Shown here piece after piece: positions 49,585-57,318 of a stretch of DNA of 61,892 bases. Made by a program: the position numbers and the translations under genes. Position 1 is the first letter of the stretch. Each line of letters starts with the position of its first letter. The notes under the pieces are model-generated. The model had not been told where the DNA came from. It did no database searches and was given only the letters and a program-made list of their open reading frames with translations. Origin of the DNA: JACQHM01 sp964535215 (GTDB lineage: Bacteria > Methylomirabilota > Methylomirabilia > Methylomirabilales > JACQHM01). The stretch spans positions 1 through 61,892 of the forward strand of contig CAZHST010000021.1 in assembly GCA_964535215.1 (NCBI GenBank), written 5' to 3'.

Positions 49585-49653
49585 GCTGGGCCCTCCTCCC
49601 TCCCACCTGTCGAGCGTGGGAACGACTACCCCCCCTTGGTCCCGATTTCGGTC

Positions 49654-50805
49654 TCACACAACCTTGTCCTCTGGAAGATCTTCAACAAACTCTAGTCCCA
49701 AACGCGCGGCGTCGTACAGCTTCCCAACCAGGTGGTGATACGGGACACCCGAAAAGAAATGATGGCTCCGGGTCGGGTAATCTGCCCCTTCTGCCCATTC
49801 TAGACGTTGCAGCTCGATATACCCTTGCTCCTGTCGTTCGGACAGCGCTTGCAGCAGAGTCCCCAGTCCATGGCCATTGGCGTGGATCGCGCCAAGGGTG
49901 ATGAAAATAAACTTGAAGCCCATCTCTGCTAATTCCGCAAAGGTAAGCGGCTTTGGGTCGTTGAACCACTTAAAGGAGGACGACCAGTTAAAGGCAAAAC
50001 GGGCCTCAGGGAACCGTTTGCGGATCGCAGTCGCAAAGATCTCGACCGGGCCTCTGTCTGAAGTCGGGAATTCACACCAGAGAAGATCCGGTATACCGGT
50101 GTCCAAGTAACGCAACCCCCTCTCCACAGCCAATTCCATCCCTCGCCGCGGTTCCGGGGCATCGACCGCGCTCAACCCATCAGTCCTGGCAATGATCACA
50201 AACTCAGGGTTGCCCAGATCTTCGGCGACGTTTCTCATCATGCGGAGCTTCCCGAGCATTTCATTGACCGGAATCAAGGCTTTGCCCCCGATGTGGCCGC
50301 AGCGTTTCGGGAACACCTGATCTTCGATATGAGCGGCAGCCACACCGGCCGTTACATAAAGTTCTGTTGTTCTCTGAACGTTGAAAACGTTCCCGTAGCC
50401 GGTATCCATATCAACGATCAGAGGCGGGATATCAAGGTATTTCGGCGGGATCCCCTTCTCCGGATCCCCCATGGCCATGGTGAGTTGAAACTTTCGTAGA
50501 GCACTGATGGTGCGGCGCGCCGCATCCGCGATTTCGACGCTGGCGTACAGATCCATATCAGTGGTGCCAACGTGCCCCATGGCGAAGGAATAGCCGCTGA
50601 GATAAATGGCCTTAAACCCGTAATACATGACGAGCTGCGCGCCAAACGGGTCGTACACGCCGGGGCCAAGCAGAAAGGGCTCCGTCTCCAGCAGCTCTCG
50701 CATGCGGACGCTAGGATGAGTAAATCTGGATTTTGGGACATAGTAACCCTTTGGCAGGAGGGGCGTTTCCACCAGCTCCACTTTGGGTTTCTGATGGGCC
50801 ATCAT
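49654..50805 (-). CDS. Isocitrate lyase/PEP mutase-superfamily protein
   Basis: The 383-residue protein has the superfamily barrel: PGVYDPFGAQLVMYYGFKAI, the metal-binding LIVDMDTGYGNVFNVQRTTE, the catalytic-cysteine segment FPKRCGHIGGKALIP (the K-[KR]-C-G-H signature of isocitrate lyases), and IIARTDGLSAVDAPEP. It is shorter than classical isocitrate lyase (about 430 or more) and diverges at the start, so methylisocitrate or other acyl-lyase activity is possible. Base composition is lower in GC than its neighbours by eye, suggesting transfer. The start is ATG-ATG at 50805, with GGAGG eight bases ahead and four bases after the CBS gene stop. It is oddly placed within a CBB operon. Confidence 0.8.
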   Translation of the reverse strand: MMAHQKPKVELVETPLLPKGYYVPKSRFTHPSVRMRELLETEPFLLGPGVYDPFGAQLVMYYGFKAIYLSGYSFAMGHVGTTDMDLYASVEIADAARRTISALRKFQLTMAMGDPEKGIPPKYLDIPPLIVDMDTGYGNVFNVQRTTELYVTAGVAAAHIEDQVFPKRCGHIGGKALIPVNEMLGKLRMMRNVAEDLGNPEFVIIARTDGLSAVDAPEPRRGMELAVERGLRYLDTGIPDLLWCEFPTSDRGPVEIFATAIRKRFPEARFAFNWSSSFKWFNDPKPLTFAELAEMGFKFIFITLGAIHANGHGLGTLLQALSERQEQGYIELQRLEWAEGADYPTRSHHFFSGVPYHHLVGKLYDAARLGLEFVEDLPEDKVV

Positions 50806-50809
50806 CCTG

Positions 50810-51337
50810 TTAACCTCCATTTCCTTCAGAGAGGTGCCCTATTCCTTCTCCTTTCATCTCTTTTGGCCATCTTAAAGTCTGCGGGATGCCCTGTTGAAAG
50901 ATCGCCCGGTACACATCGCCCTGGCTGACGATGCCGACCAGCTTCTTCCCCTCCACAATGGGGATCCGGCGGATCTTCCGGGTGGCCATGATTGAAGCTA
51001 GGCGGAGGGGATCGGCATCCGGGGGGGCCGTGATCACCTCCCGGACCATAATGTCCTTTGCCTGAAGGGTGCCCAGCTCCCGGACCCCCTTCTCCAGGGC
51101 CTTCAACGGCTTCCCCCGCCTCTTCTGCCGGAGCTCAGGCCGGTTCGGATACATGGCCTGGAGGACATCCCGCTCGGAGATCAGACCCACCAGGTGCCCC
51201 TTGCCGTCCACAACGGGGACGCCACTGATATGGTGCATGCAGAGCAGGGCCACAACCCGCTTCAGGGGATCGGTCGGGCGGACGGTGTAGACTGGGGTTG
51301 TCATGATCTCCTTTGCGGTGAGGTCCTTCGGAAACAT
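50810..51337 (-). CDS. Protein with two CBS domains
   Basis: The 175-residue protein is a tandem CBS pair: the first around EIMTTPVYTVRPTDPLKRVV to HHISGVPVVDGKGHLVGLIS, the second around DIMVREVITAPPDADPLRLA to RKIRRIPIVEGKKLVGIVSQ. Such pairs bind AMP, ATP or S-adenosylmethionine and report energy state. It is the first gene of the operon running towards RuBisCO. The ATG at 51337 has AAGGAGC seven bases ahead; the frame extends upstream past the promoter, so that extension is rejected. An adenylate sensor controlling or regulating the CBB enzymes is plausible. Confidence 0.85.
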   Translation of the reverse strand: MFPKDLTAKEIMTTPVYTVRPTDPLKRVVALLCMHHISGVPVVDGKGHLVGLISERDVLQAMYPNRPELRQKRRGKPLKALEKGVRELGTLQAKDIMVREVITAPPDADPLRLASIMATRKIRRIPIVEGKKLVGIVSQGDVYRAIFQQGIPQTLRWPKEMKGEGIGHLSEGNGG

Positions 51338-51362
51338 GGTTTTGCTCCTTAGCTCGGCGACC

Positions 51363-51420
51363 TTGACACGGACAATACCCGATGCTAGGATATGAGTCAA
51401 ATTCATTTTTTTCATGAAAA
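51363..51420. promoter_or_regulatory. Divergent overlapping promoters and 12-bp palindrome for cbb operon and cbbR
   Basis: On the plus strand TTGACA (51363-51368) and TAGGAT (51386-51391), 17 apart, point to cbbR. On the minus strand TTGACT (51400-51395) and TATTGT (51377-51372), also 17 apart, point to the CBS-RuBisCO operon. The perfect palindrome TTTTCATGAAAA (51409-51420) lies just upstream of the minus-strand -35 box and downstream of the cbbR start site, the usual place for a LysR-type activator site. Confidence 0.65.
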
Positions 51421-51467
51421 TGATGAAATCTGGTTATGATCCTTCCACGTCCGCGAGAAGCGCTCCC

Positions 51468-52379
51468 GTGCTAAATCTTTACCAGCTCAAAGCCTTCCTT
51501 GCCGTGGCAAAGCATCGGAGCTTCTCCCGAGCCTCCGCGGAGCTGTACCTGACCCAGCCGGCGGTCTCAAAGCAGATCAAGGCCTTGGAGGAACTGCTGG
51601 GGGTCGAGCTGTTCTACCGGGTCGGGAGGGCAGTCCACCTGACCGAGGCCGGCGAGGCCCTCCGCCTCTACACCCAGCGGGCCTTCCAGTCCCTCGAGGA
51701 GGCGGTGGAGGCCATCGCCCAGCTGAAAGGCTTGGAAAGCGGGCATCTCAAGATCAGCGCCGCCAGCACCATTGGGATCTACCTGCTTCCCCAGCTCCTC
51801 GGCTTCTTCAAGCGCCAGTACCCAGGGGTTGAGATCAGCCTGGCCATCACCAACAAAGAATCTGTCCTCCGGGGCCTTTTAAACTTTGAGGCGGAGCTGG
51901 GGTTCGTCGGCCCCCCTGTGAACCCCCCTGAGCTGGTAAGCGAGGAGTATTTGGTTGACGAGCTGGTGTTGATTATGGCCCCTGGCCATCGGTTGGCTTT
52001 TCGAGAGTCGGTTTCGGTGAAGGAGCTTCAGGATGAGATCTTCATCCTGCGGGAGAGGGGGTCGGGCACCCGGGAGATCATGGAGGAGGAACTCGCCCGG
52101 CTCGGCATCAACCTGAAGAAGGCGATGGAGCTGGGCAGCACCGAGGCGATCAAGCAGGCGGTGGCCGCCGACCTGGGGGTCTCGATCATCTCCAAGTATG
52201 CCATCACCATGGAGGTGCTCTTAGGGCGTCTCTGCTCGGCCACGATCCCCGAGTTGAACCTGAAGCGTCAGCTCTACCTGGTCTATCACAGGCAAAGGCC
52301 TCTGAGCCGGGCCGCCCAGGCATTCCGCGACCTTCTCAGGAAGGCTACCCATGGAGAGGCATCCCCCTTGCCAGGATGA
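51468..52379 (+). CDS. cbbR: LysR-family regulator, CbbR-like
   Basis: The 303-residue LysR protein has an N-terminal winged helix (VLNLYQLKAFLAVAKHRSFS, LTQPAVSKQIKALEELLGV) and the effector domain of about 200 residues typical of CbbR (GHLKISAASTIGIYLLPQLL, GFVGPPVNP, GSTEAIKQAVAADLGVSIIS). CbbR senses metabolites such as NADPH or RuBP and activates the cbb operon, and its divergent position beside that operon supports this. GTG at 51468 gives the normal CbbR start; the frame extends 18 codons upstream across the palindrome. Another LysR role would be possible if the cluster were silent. Confidence 0.85.
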   Translation: MLNLYQLKAFLAVAKHRSFSRASAELYLTQPAVSKQIKALEELLGVELFYRVGRAVHLTEAGEALRLYTQRAFQSLEEAVEAIAQLKGLESGHLKISAASTIGIYLLPQLLGFFKRQYPGVEISLAITNKESVLRGLLNFEAELGFVGPPVNPPELVSEEYLVDELVLIMAPGHRLAFRESVSVKELQDEIFILRERGSGTREIMEEELARLGINLKKAMELGSTEAIKQAVAADLGVSIISKYAITMEVLLGRLCSATIPELNLKRQLYLVYHRQRPLSRAAQAFRDLLRKATHGEASPLPG

Positions 52380-53164
52380 TCTGGGCGATGGAAACCCGGC
52401 CGAAAAGGGTTCCGTTCAGACAAGTCTTGTTGCTCTTTGCGAGGAGGCTCTGGTTCCCCCTGTTCCTGTTCCTCCTTTTCAACGTGTTGAGCGTCGGCGT
52501 CTACATGGCCCTGGAAGGCCTTTCCTTCACCGATGCCCTCTTCTGGATCACCCATCCCCATGCGGTGCACCCCGAGAAGGTCAGGACGGCGACCAAGCTC
52601 TTCGCCCTTTTCGTCTACACCGGCGTCTTCTTCTTTCAGGTCTGGCTGGCCGAGCGGGTCCTGGTGACGATCTTCGCCAGGGATGGCCTGGGGGCATGGG
52701 GGAGGATGATGAACGAACTGAACGTGGCGAATCTCAAGGACCACTTCGTCATTTGCGGCTACGGCCAGGTGGGAAGGACGGTGGTGGACCAGTTGGAGAA
52801 GGCCGGCATCCCTTTCGTCCTGGTTGAGATTGACGAGGGGCTCTGTAACGAGCTTTTGAAGGAGGGGGTGCCGGTGGTCCGGGGGGATGCGAAGCGACGG
52901 GATGTCCTGACCCAGGCCGGGATCGAGCGGGCGAAGGGGATCTGTGTCCTGATTGACAATGACGCCGACAATCTCTACATCACCATCACCGCCAGGTCCT
53001 TAAACCCCCAGGCGAAGATCGTCATGCGGGCTGGCCAGCGCCGGTATGCGGAGGCCATGAAGAGCGCTGGCGCCGATGAGGTGATCATCCCGGAGTACGA
53101 AGGGGGCCTCATGGTGGCCAGGCTCGTAGAGCAGTACGCGGGGAGGGGTGGGAAGCTGGAGTAG
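52376..53164 (+). CDS. TrkA-N/RCK protein with two membrane helices, no potassium filter
   Basis: The 262-residue protein has two membrane helices (about 24-46 and 75-97) flanking a re-entrant-like segment, then a Rossmann RCK domain (FVICGYGQVGRTVVDQLEKA, NAD-binding GxGxxG) ending in VIIPEYEGGLMVARLVEQYA. The layout is that of a bacterial 2TM potassium channel with an RCK domain. In place of the selectivity filter TVGYG, the loop reads DALFWITHPHAVHPEKVRTA, so it should not conduct potassium selectively. It may be a regulator, a divergent channel or a decayed one. It overlaps the cbbR stop (ATGA). Confidence 0.75.
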   Translation: MIWAMETRPKRVPFRQVLLLFARRLWFPLFLFLLFNVLSVGVYMALEGLSFTDALFWITHPHAVHPEKVRTATKLFALFVYTGVFFFQVWLAERVLVTIFARDGLGAWGRMMNELNVANLKDHFVICGYGQVGRTVVDQLEKAGIPFVLVEIDEGLCNELLKEGVPVVRGDAKRRDVLTQAGIERAKGICVLIDNDADNLYITITARSLNPQAKIVMRAGQRRYAEAMKSAGADEVIIPEYEGGLMVARLVEQYAGRGGKLE

Positions 53165-53168
53165 CGGA

Positions 53169-53197
53169 TTGACTTTTCTCGGAAGAGGCCGTAAGCT
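53169..53197 (+). promoter_or_regulatory. Promoter for polX
   Basis: TTGACT (53169-53174) and TAAGCT (53192-53197) are separated by exactly 17 bases, 25 bases ahead of the polX ATG. No LexA-type inverted repeat overlaps them. Confidence 0.5.
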
Positions 53198-53221
53198 TTC
53201 CACCAGGCAGGGGAAACAGGC

Positions 53222-54955
53222 ATGAGGAATTTCGAGATCGCCAGGGCCTTCAACGAGATGGCCGATCTCCTGGAGCTGAAGGACGAGAACATCTTCCGGA
53301 TCAGGGCCTACCGGCGGGCGGCCCAGAACGTCGAGAGCCTGGCCGAGGACATCACCGCGGTCGCCGAACGGGGGGACCTGGAGCAGATCCCTGGGATCGG
53401 GAAGGACCTCGCCTTGAAGATCCAGGAGTATCTAAAGACCGGGAGGATCGCCGATCTGGAGCAGCTCCGCCAGGAGATCCCGGCAGGGGTCGTCACGCTC
53501 ATGAACCTCCCAAGCGTTGGCCCCAAGACGGCCAAGCTCCTCTACGAGAAACTCGGGGTGGATTCGGTCGAGAAGCTGGAGGTCCTGGCAAGGGCTGGGG
53601 CCCTCGTCGGCCTCCCGGGCATCCGGGAGAAGAAGCAGGAGGACATCCTGAAAGGGATCGAGCTCTGGAAGAAGGGGCAGGAGCGGATGCCGCTGGGGAA
53701 GGCCCTTCCCCTGGCCAGGGCCATCGTTGCCATCTTGAAGGAGGTTGAGGCGGTGCAGGCGATCGAGGTGGCGGGGAGCCTCCGGCGGTGGAAGGAGACG
53801 ATCGGCGACATTGACATCCTGGTCGCCTCCTCCAAGCCGGCGAAGGTGATGGAGGCCTTTGTCCACCTCCCCGGGGTCCAGGAGGTCCTCCTCCGGGGGG
53901 AGACGAAGGCCAGCATCCGCCATCGAGAGGGGATCCAGGTGGATCTCCGGGTTCTGGAGCCTGAGGCCTTCGGCGCCGCCCTTCAGTACTTCACCGGCTC
54001 CAAGCAGCACAACATCCGGATCCGGGACCTGGCCTCCCGGAAGGGCCTGAAGGTCAGCGAATACGGGGTCTTCGATGAGAAGACGGGGAGGAGGATTGCT
54101 GGGGAGACGGAGGAAGAGGTGTATAAAGCCGTCGGCCTCCCCTTCATCCCACCCGAGCTTCGGGAGGATACGGGGGAGGTCGAGGCCGCCCTCGAAGGGC
54201 GACTCCCGAAGCTCATCGAGCTTTCCGATATTAAGGGGGACCTCCATGCCCATACCAACTGGAGCGACGGCCACCATCCCCTGGAGGCGTTGATCGAGGC
54301 GGCGTACCGGAAAGGGTACCGGTACATGATCGTCTCTGATCACTCCAAGTCCCAAACGGTGGCCGGGGGCCTGACGGCGGAGCGCCTCCTCGACCAGGTC
54401 AAAAAGATCCGCGCCCTCCAGCGCAAGTATAAGAACTTTAGGATCCTCGCCGGCTGCGAGTGCGACATCCTGCCCGATGGTCGAATGGACCTCCCCGATG
54501 AGGTTCTAGCCCAGCTCGATCTCGTCCTGGCTGCGGTTCACTCCCGGTTTAAACAGTCAAAGGAGGAGATGACCAGGCGAATCATTGCCGCTTTGAAGAA
54601 CCCCTACGTCAACATCCTGGTCCATCCCACCGGACGTCTGATCGGTGAGCGGGCCCCCTACGAGGTGGACCTGGAAGCGGTCCTCCAGGCCGCCCGGGCC
54701 GAAGGGAAGGCGGTGGAGATTAATGCCTCCCCCCAGCGCCTGGATCTCAACGACCTCCACGCGCGGAGGGCCAAGGAGATGGGGGTCTGGATCGCCATTG
54801 ATACCGACACCCACTTCCTGGATCACCTGGAAAACATGGCCTTCGGCGTCGCCGTCGCCCGGCGGGCCTGGATCGAGAGGGGGGATGTCGTCAACACTAT
54901 GCCGCTTAAGGAGCTGCTCCAGTGGGCCAACCGGAGCCGAAAGAAGCGGGCGTGA
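53222..54955 (+). CDS. polX: DNA polymerase X with PHP domain
   Basis: PolX fills short gaps in base-excision repair and, through its PHP domain, has 3'-5' exonuclease and AP-endonuclease activity in studied homologues. The 577-residue protein has helix-hairpin-helix segments (about 45-145), the polymerase palm with GSLRRWKETIGDIDIL (metal-binding D196 and D198) and the third Asp in IQVDLRVLE (D241), then PHP from residue 339 (GDLHAHTNWSDGHHP, SDHSKS, AGCECDILPDG, HPTGRLIG). The size fits bacterial PolX (570-580). Archaemetzincin follows with an overlapping GTGA start. Confidence 0.94.
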   Translation: MRNFEIARAFNEMADLLELKDENIFRIRAYRRAAQNVESLAEDITAVAERGDLEQIPGIGKDLALKIQEYLKTGRIADLEQLRQEIPAGVVTLMNLPSVGPKTAKLLYEKLGVDSVEKLEVLARAGALVGLPGIREKKQEDILKGIELWKKGQERMPLGKALPLARAIVAILKEVEAVQAIEVAGSLRRWKETIGDIDILVASSKPAKVMEAFVHLPGVQEVLLRGETKASIRHREGIQVDLRVLEPEAFGAALQYFTGSKQHNIRIRDLASRKGLKVSEYGVFDEKTGRRIAGETEEEVYKAVGLPFIPPELREDTGEVEAALEGRLPKLIELSDIKGDLHAHTNWSDGHHPLEALIEAAYRKGYRYMIVSDHSKSQTVAGGLTAERLLDQVKKIRALQRKYKNFRILAGCECDILPDGRMDLPDEVLAQLDLVLAAVHSRFKQSKEEMTRRIIAALKNPYVNILVHPTGRLIGERAPYEVDLEAVLQAARAEGKAVEINASPQRLDLNDLHARRAKEMGVWIAIDTDTHFLDHLENMAFGVAVARRAWIERGDVVNTMPLKELLQWANRSRKKRA

Positions 54956-55476
54956 TCGCCCTGGTCCCGTTTGGGGATCTGGACCCTTCTCTCCTCCACA
55001 GATTATCCGAAGGGCTTTGGCCGGTCTACCGGAGGAAGGTCGAGCTTCTCCCACCGCTTCCCCCCCCTTATGAGGCTTACGATGGGAAACGGCTCCAGTT
55101 CCTCTCGACGGCCCTCCTGAAACACCTCTTCCCCCTCAAGGTCAATACCCGGGAGCGGGTCTTGGGGATGACCGCGGTGGACCTCTACGTGCCGGGTCTG
55201 AACTTCGTCTTCGGCGAGGCCGATCCAAGGGAGGGGGTTGCGGTCTTCTCGACCTTCCGGTTAAGGCCCCATCCCGACACCCTTTCGGGGGATGAGCTGT
55301 TCTTCAGAAGGGCGTTGACAGAGGCCGTTCACGAACTCGGGCATACGTACGGCTTCGGCCACTGCCCGAACCCCCACTGTGTTATGTTCTTCTCGAACAG
55401 CCTTGTGGATACGGACCGAAAAGGCCCGGCCTTCTGTTTCCGTTGTGAAAGGAGGCTCCTTGAACGTATAGGTTGA
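54952..55476 (+). CDS. amzA: Archaemetzincin-like metalloprotease
   Basis: The 174-residue protein has the archaemetzincin signature: the extended zinc motif HELGHTYGFGHC (HExxHxxGxxH) followed by the extra cysteines in CPNPHCVMF and CFRCERR, which bind a second zinc. NTRERVLGMTAVDLYVPGLN is the usual upstream strand pair. The family is common in archaea and scattered in bacteria; its substrates are unknown. The GTG start overlaps the polX stop, so expression is coupled to a DNA-repair enzyme. No signal peptide, so it is cytoplasmic. Confidence 0.88.
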   Translation: MIALVPFGDLDPSLLHRLSEGLWPVYRRKVELLPPLPPPYEAYDGKRLQFLSTALLKHLFPLKVNTRERVLGMTAVDLYVPGLNFVFGEADPREGVAVFSTFRLRPHPDTLSGDELFFRRALTEAVHELGHTYGFGHCPNPHCVMFFSNSLVDTDRKGPAFCFRCERRLLERIG

Positions 55477-55491
55477 CGGAAAGGAGGGGAC

Positions 55492-55971
55492 ATGGACCCG
55501 GAGATCCGCACCCGGCTCGAGGCTTCCTTTCGCACCACCCGGATCATCTCTCTCGCGTTCATCGGTTCCCTCTTGGTTTACGCCTCCATCGTGGCCCTTA
55601 TTCAGACGACCTTTCAGCCCTTCGGTGGGTTCGCTCCTTCGGTCCCCCTCGATCTTCTTCGCCCCCTTCTCTATCTCCTCTCGCTTGTGATCTTCGGCGT
55701 CATCCATCTCTTGAAGCGGGTCTTGTTCGGGTCGGAGAGGCTTCACGGTCAGGGGATGCAGGGGCTCTTCATCGCCTTGCAAAGCGGCCACATCCTGCTC
55801 TTTGCCCTTGCAGAGGCCCCGGTCCTCTACGGCCTTCTCCTCTTCCTCTTCGCCGGATGGGCGGGGGATTTCTTCCTCCTCTCGTTCCTTGCCCTCTTTT
55901 ACCAGCTCAGCCTCTCCCCGAGGCGGGAGCGCTGGGAGGAGGCGGCACGGTCGTTCTCCAGAGGCTCATGA
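55492..55971 (+). CDS. Small integral membrane protein
   Basis: The 159-residue protein has about four membrane helices: IISLAFIGSLLVYASIVAL, LLYLLSLVIFGVIHLL, LFIALQSGHILLFALAEA and YGLLLFLFAGWAGDFFLLSF. Both ends are cytoplasmic by the positive-inside rule. I do not recognise the family. It follows archaemetzincin by 15 bases after GGAAAGGAGGGGAC, a very strong site, and its stop overlaps the next start (ATGA). Its place inside a repair operon is unexplained. Confidence 0.65.
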   Translation: MDPEIRTRLEASFRTTRIISLAFIGSLLVYASIVALIQTTFQPFGGFAPSVPLDLLRPLLYLLSLVIFGVIHLLKRVLFGSERLHGQGMQGLFIALQSGHILLFALAEAPVLYGLLLFLFAGWAGDFFLLSFLALFYQLSLSPRRERWEEAARSFSRGS

Positions 55972-57221
55972 CGATGCCTTTTATCGCCGACCTCCACATC
56001 CACTCGCGCTACACCCGATCGGCCAGCCAGGAGATGGGCCTGGATGCCCTGGCCCGGTGGGCCAAGAAGAAGGGGATCGATCTTGTCGGGACAGGCGACT
56101 TCACCCACCCTTCCTACCTTCAGGAACTTCGGGCAAGGCTTCAACCGGCAGAAGCCGGTCTCTTCCGCTTAAAAGGTCAGCAGCGCCCCTGTTTCCTTTT
56201 GACGGCCGAGGTGGCCCTTGTCTATCGGCTGGGCGGAAGGTTGAAGAAGCTCCACATTCTCATCTGGGCCCCATCCCTCACGGTGGTCGAGAAGCTGAAC
56301 CGGGCCCTTGGTCAGTGGGCCGACCTCTCGACCGACGGCCGACCGTTGCTCAACCTCCCCGCCCCCGATCTGGTGAAGCTCGTCTTGGATACTTCCCCAG
56401 ACAGTGTGCTGATCCCAGCCCATATCTGGTCCCCTCTCGCGTCCCTCTTTGGCCCTGCCTCCGGTTTTTGCTCTCTGGAGGAGTGCTTCGGTCAAGAGGC
56501 CTCCCAGATCTTTGCTGTCGAGACCGGCCTCTCCTCGGATCCTCCTATGAACCGGCGGGTCTCGATCCTGGATCGGGTAACCCTCTTAAGCTTTTCCGAC
56601 GCCCACTCACCGTCCAGGCTCGGCCGGGAGGCGACCGTGTTCAGCCAGCGGATGTCCTACAGGGAGCTGGTGGAGGCGATCAGGACAAAAGATCCAACCC
56701 GGCTCCTCTCGACCATCGAGTTCTTCCCGGAGGAGGGGAAATACTACTATGATGGCCATAAGAGATGCGGTGTGTCCCTTTCTCCGAAAGAGACGAGGTA
56801 CCAGGGTTTCCGGTGTCCTGTCTGTCGGAGGAAGGTAACGGTTGGGGTGCTGCACCGGGTGGAGGATCTGGCCGATCGTGTCGAGGGTTCGACTCCCTTT
56901 TCAACCATCCCTTATCAACACCTCGTCCCCTTGGAGGAGATCATTGCCCTGACCCTGGGAAAGAAACCGGGAACCAGAGCCGTCATGCGGGAGTACGAGC
57001 GCCTCGTCGAGCAGGGGGGAAGCGAGTTTGCCATCCTTCTCACGCTTCCCGAGCAGGACCTCCGGAAGCTTGCCTGGCCCAAGCTTGTCGAAGGGATCCT
57101 CAGGGTCCGGGAAGGGCGTGTCCGGGTCGTCCCGGGGTATGATGGGGTCTTCGGCCGGATTGATCTCTTCAGCGATCCCGCCAGGATAGAGGAAGGCCCT
57201 ATCCAGCTTAGCCTCTTTTGA
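55968..57221 (+). CDS. Endonuclease Q-type PHP nuclease (EndoQ-like)
   Basis: EndoQ cuts DNA 5' of deaminated bases (uracil, hypoxanthine) and at AP sites. The 417-residue protein has the family features: IADLHIHSRYTRSASQEMGL, LVGTGDFTHPSYLQELRARL, TAEVALVYRLGGRLKKLHIL, IPAHIWSPLASLFGPASGF, AVETGLSSDPPMNRRVS, SFSDAHSPSRLG and the EndoQ-specific C-terminal zinc segment KRCGVSLSP to CPVCRRKVTVGVLHRVEDLA (four cysteines). It is best known from Thermococcales and some other archaea. In bacteria it is rare. The gene lies 97 bases upstream of lexA and downstream of polX, in a repair-rich run. The ATG at 55968 is chosen because the longer frame lacks support. Confidence 0.88.
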   Translation: MTMPFIADLHIHSRYTRSASQEMGLDALARWAKKKGIDLVGTGDFTHPSYLQELRARLQPAEAGLFRLKGQQRPCFLLTAEVALVYRLGGRLKKLHILIWAPSLTVVEKLNRALGQWADLSTDGRPLLNLPAPDLVKLVLDTSPDSVLIPAHIWSPLASLFGPASGFCSLEECFGQEASQIFAVETGLSSDPPMNRRVSILDRVTLLSFSDAHSPSRLGREATVFSQRMSYRELVEAIRTKDPTRLLSTIEFFPEEGKYYYDGHKRCGVSLSPKETRYQGFRCPVCRRKVTVGVLHRVEDLADRVEGSTPFSTIPYQHLVPLEEIIALTLGKKPGTRAVMREYERLVEQGGSEFAILLTLPEQDLRKLAWPKLVEGILRVREGRVRVVPGYDGVFGRIDLFSDPARIEEGPIQLSLF

Positions 57222-57245
57222 GCCTCCACCTCGTTCATTTTTTTC

Positions 57246-57290
57246 TTGACATCTCAACTAACGTTGAGTATATTCTCAACAAATGTTGTC
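57246..57290 (+). promoter_or_regulatory. lexA promoter with two LexA-type operators
   Basis: TTGACA (57246-57251) and TATATT (57269-57274) are 17 bases apart. The first operator, CTCAAC-TAAC-GTTGAG (57253-57268), fills the spacer. The second, CTCAAC-AAAT-GTTGTC (57275-57290), starts right after the -10 box, its centre 22 bases away. Both place LexA squarely over the promoter, so autorepression is expected. The half-site CTCAAC/GTTGAG differs from the CTGT/ACAG of enteric LexA. Confidence 0.88.
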
Positions 57291-57318
57291 AATCCTTGAA
57301 GTGAATAGGAGGAGGGGA

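Noticed and set aside
51338..51415. N-terminal extension of the CBS-domain protein up to 51415
   Set aside because: It would cover the minus-strand promoter and the palindrome; ATG 51337 has a good ribosome site.
57283..57318. First ATG of the lexA frame
   Set aside because: It lies inside the second LexA operator and lacks a ribosome site; ATG at 57319 has AGGAGGGG ahead.
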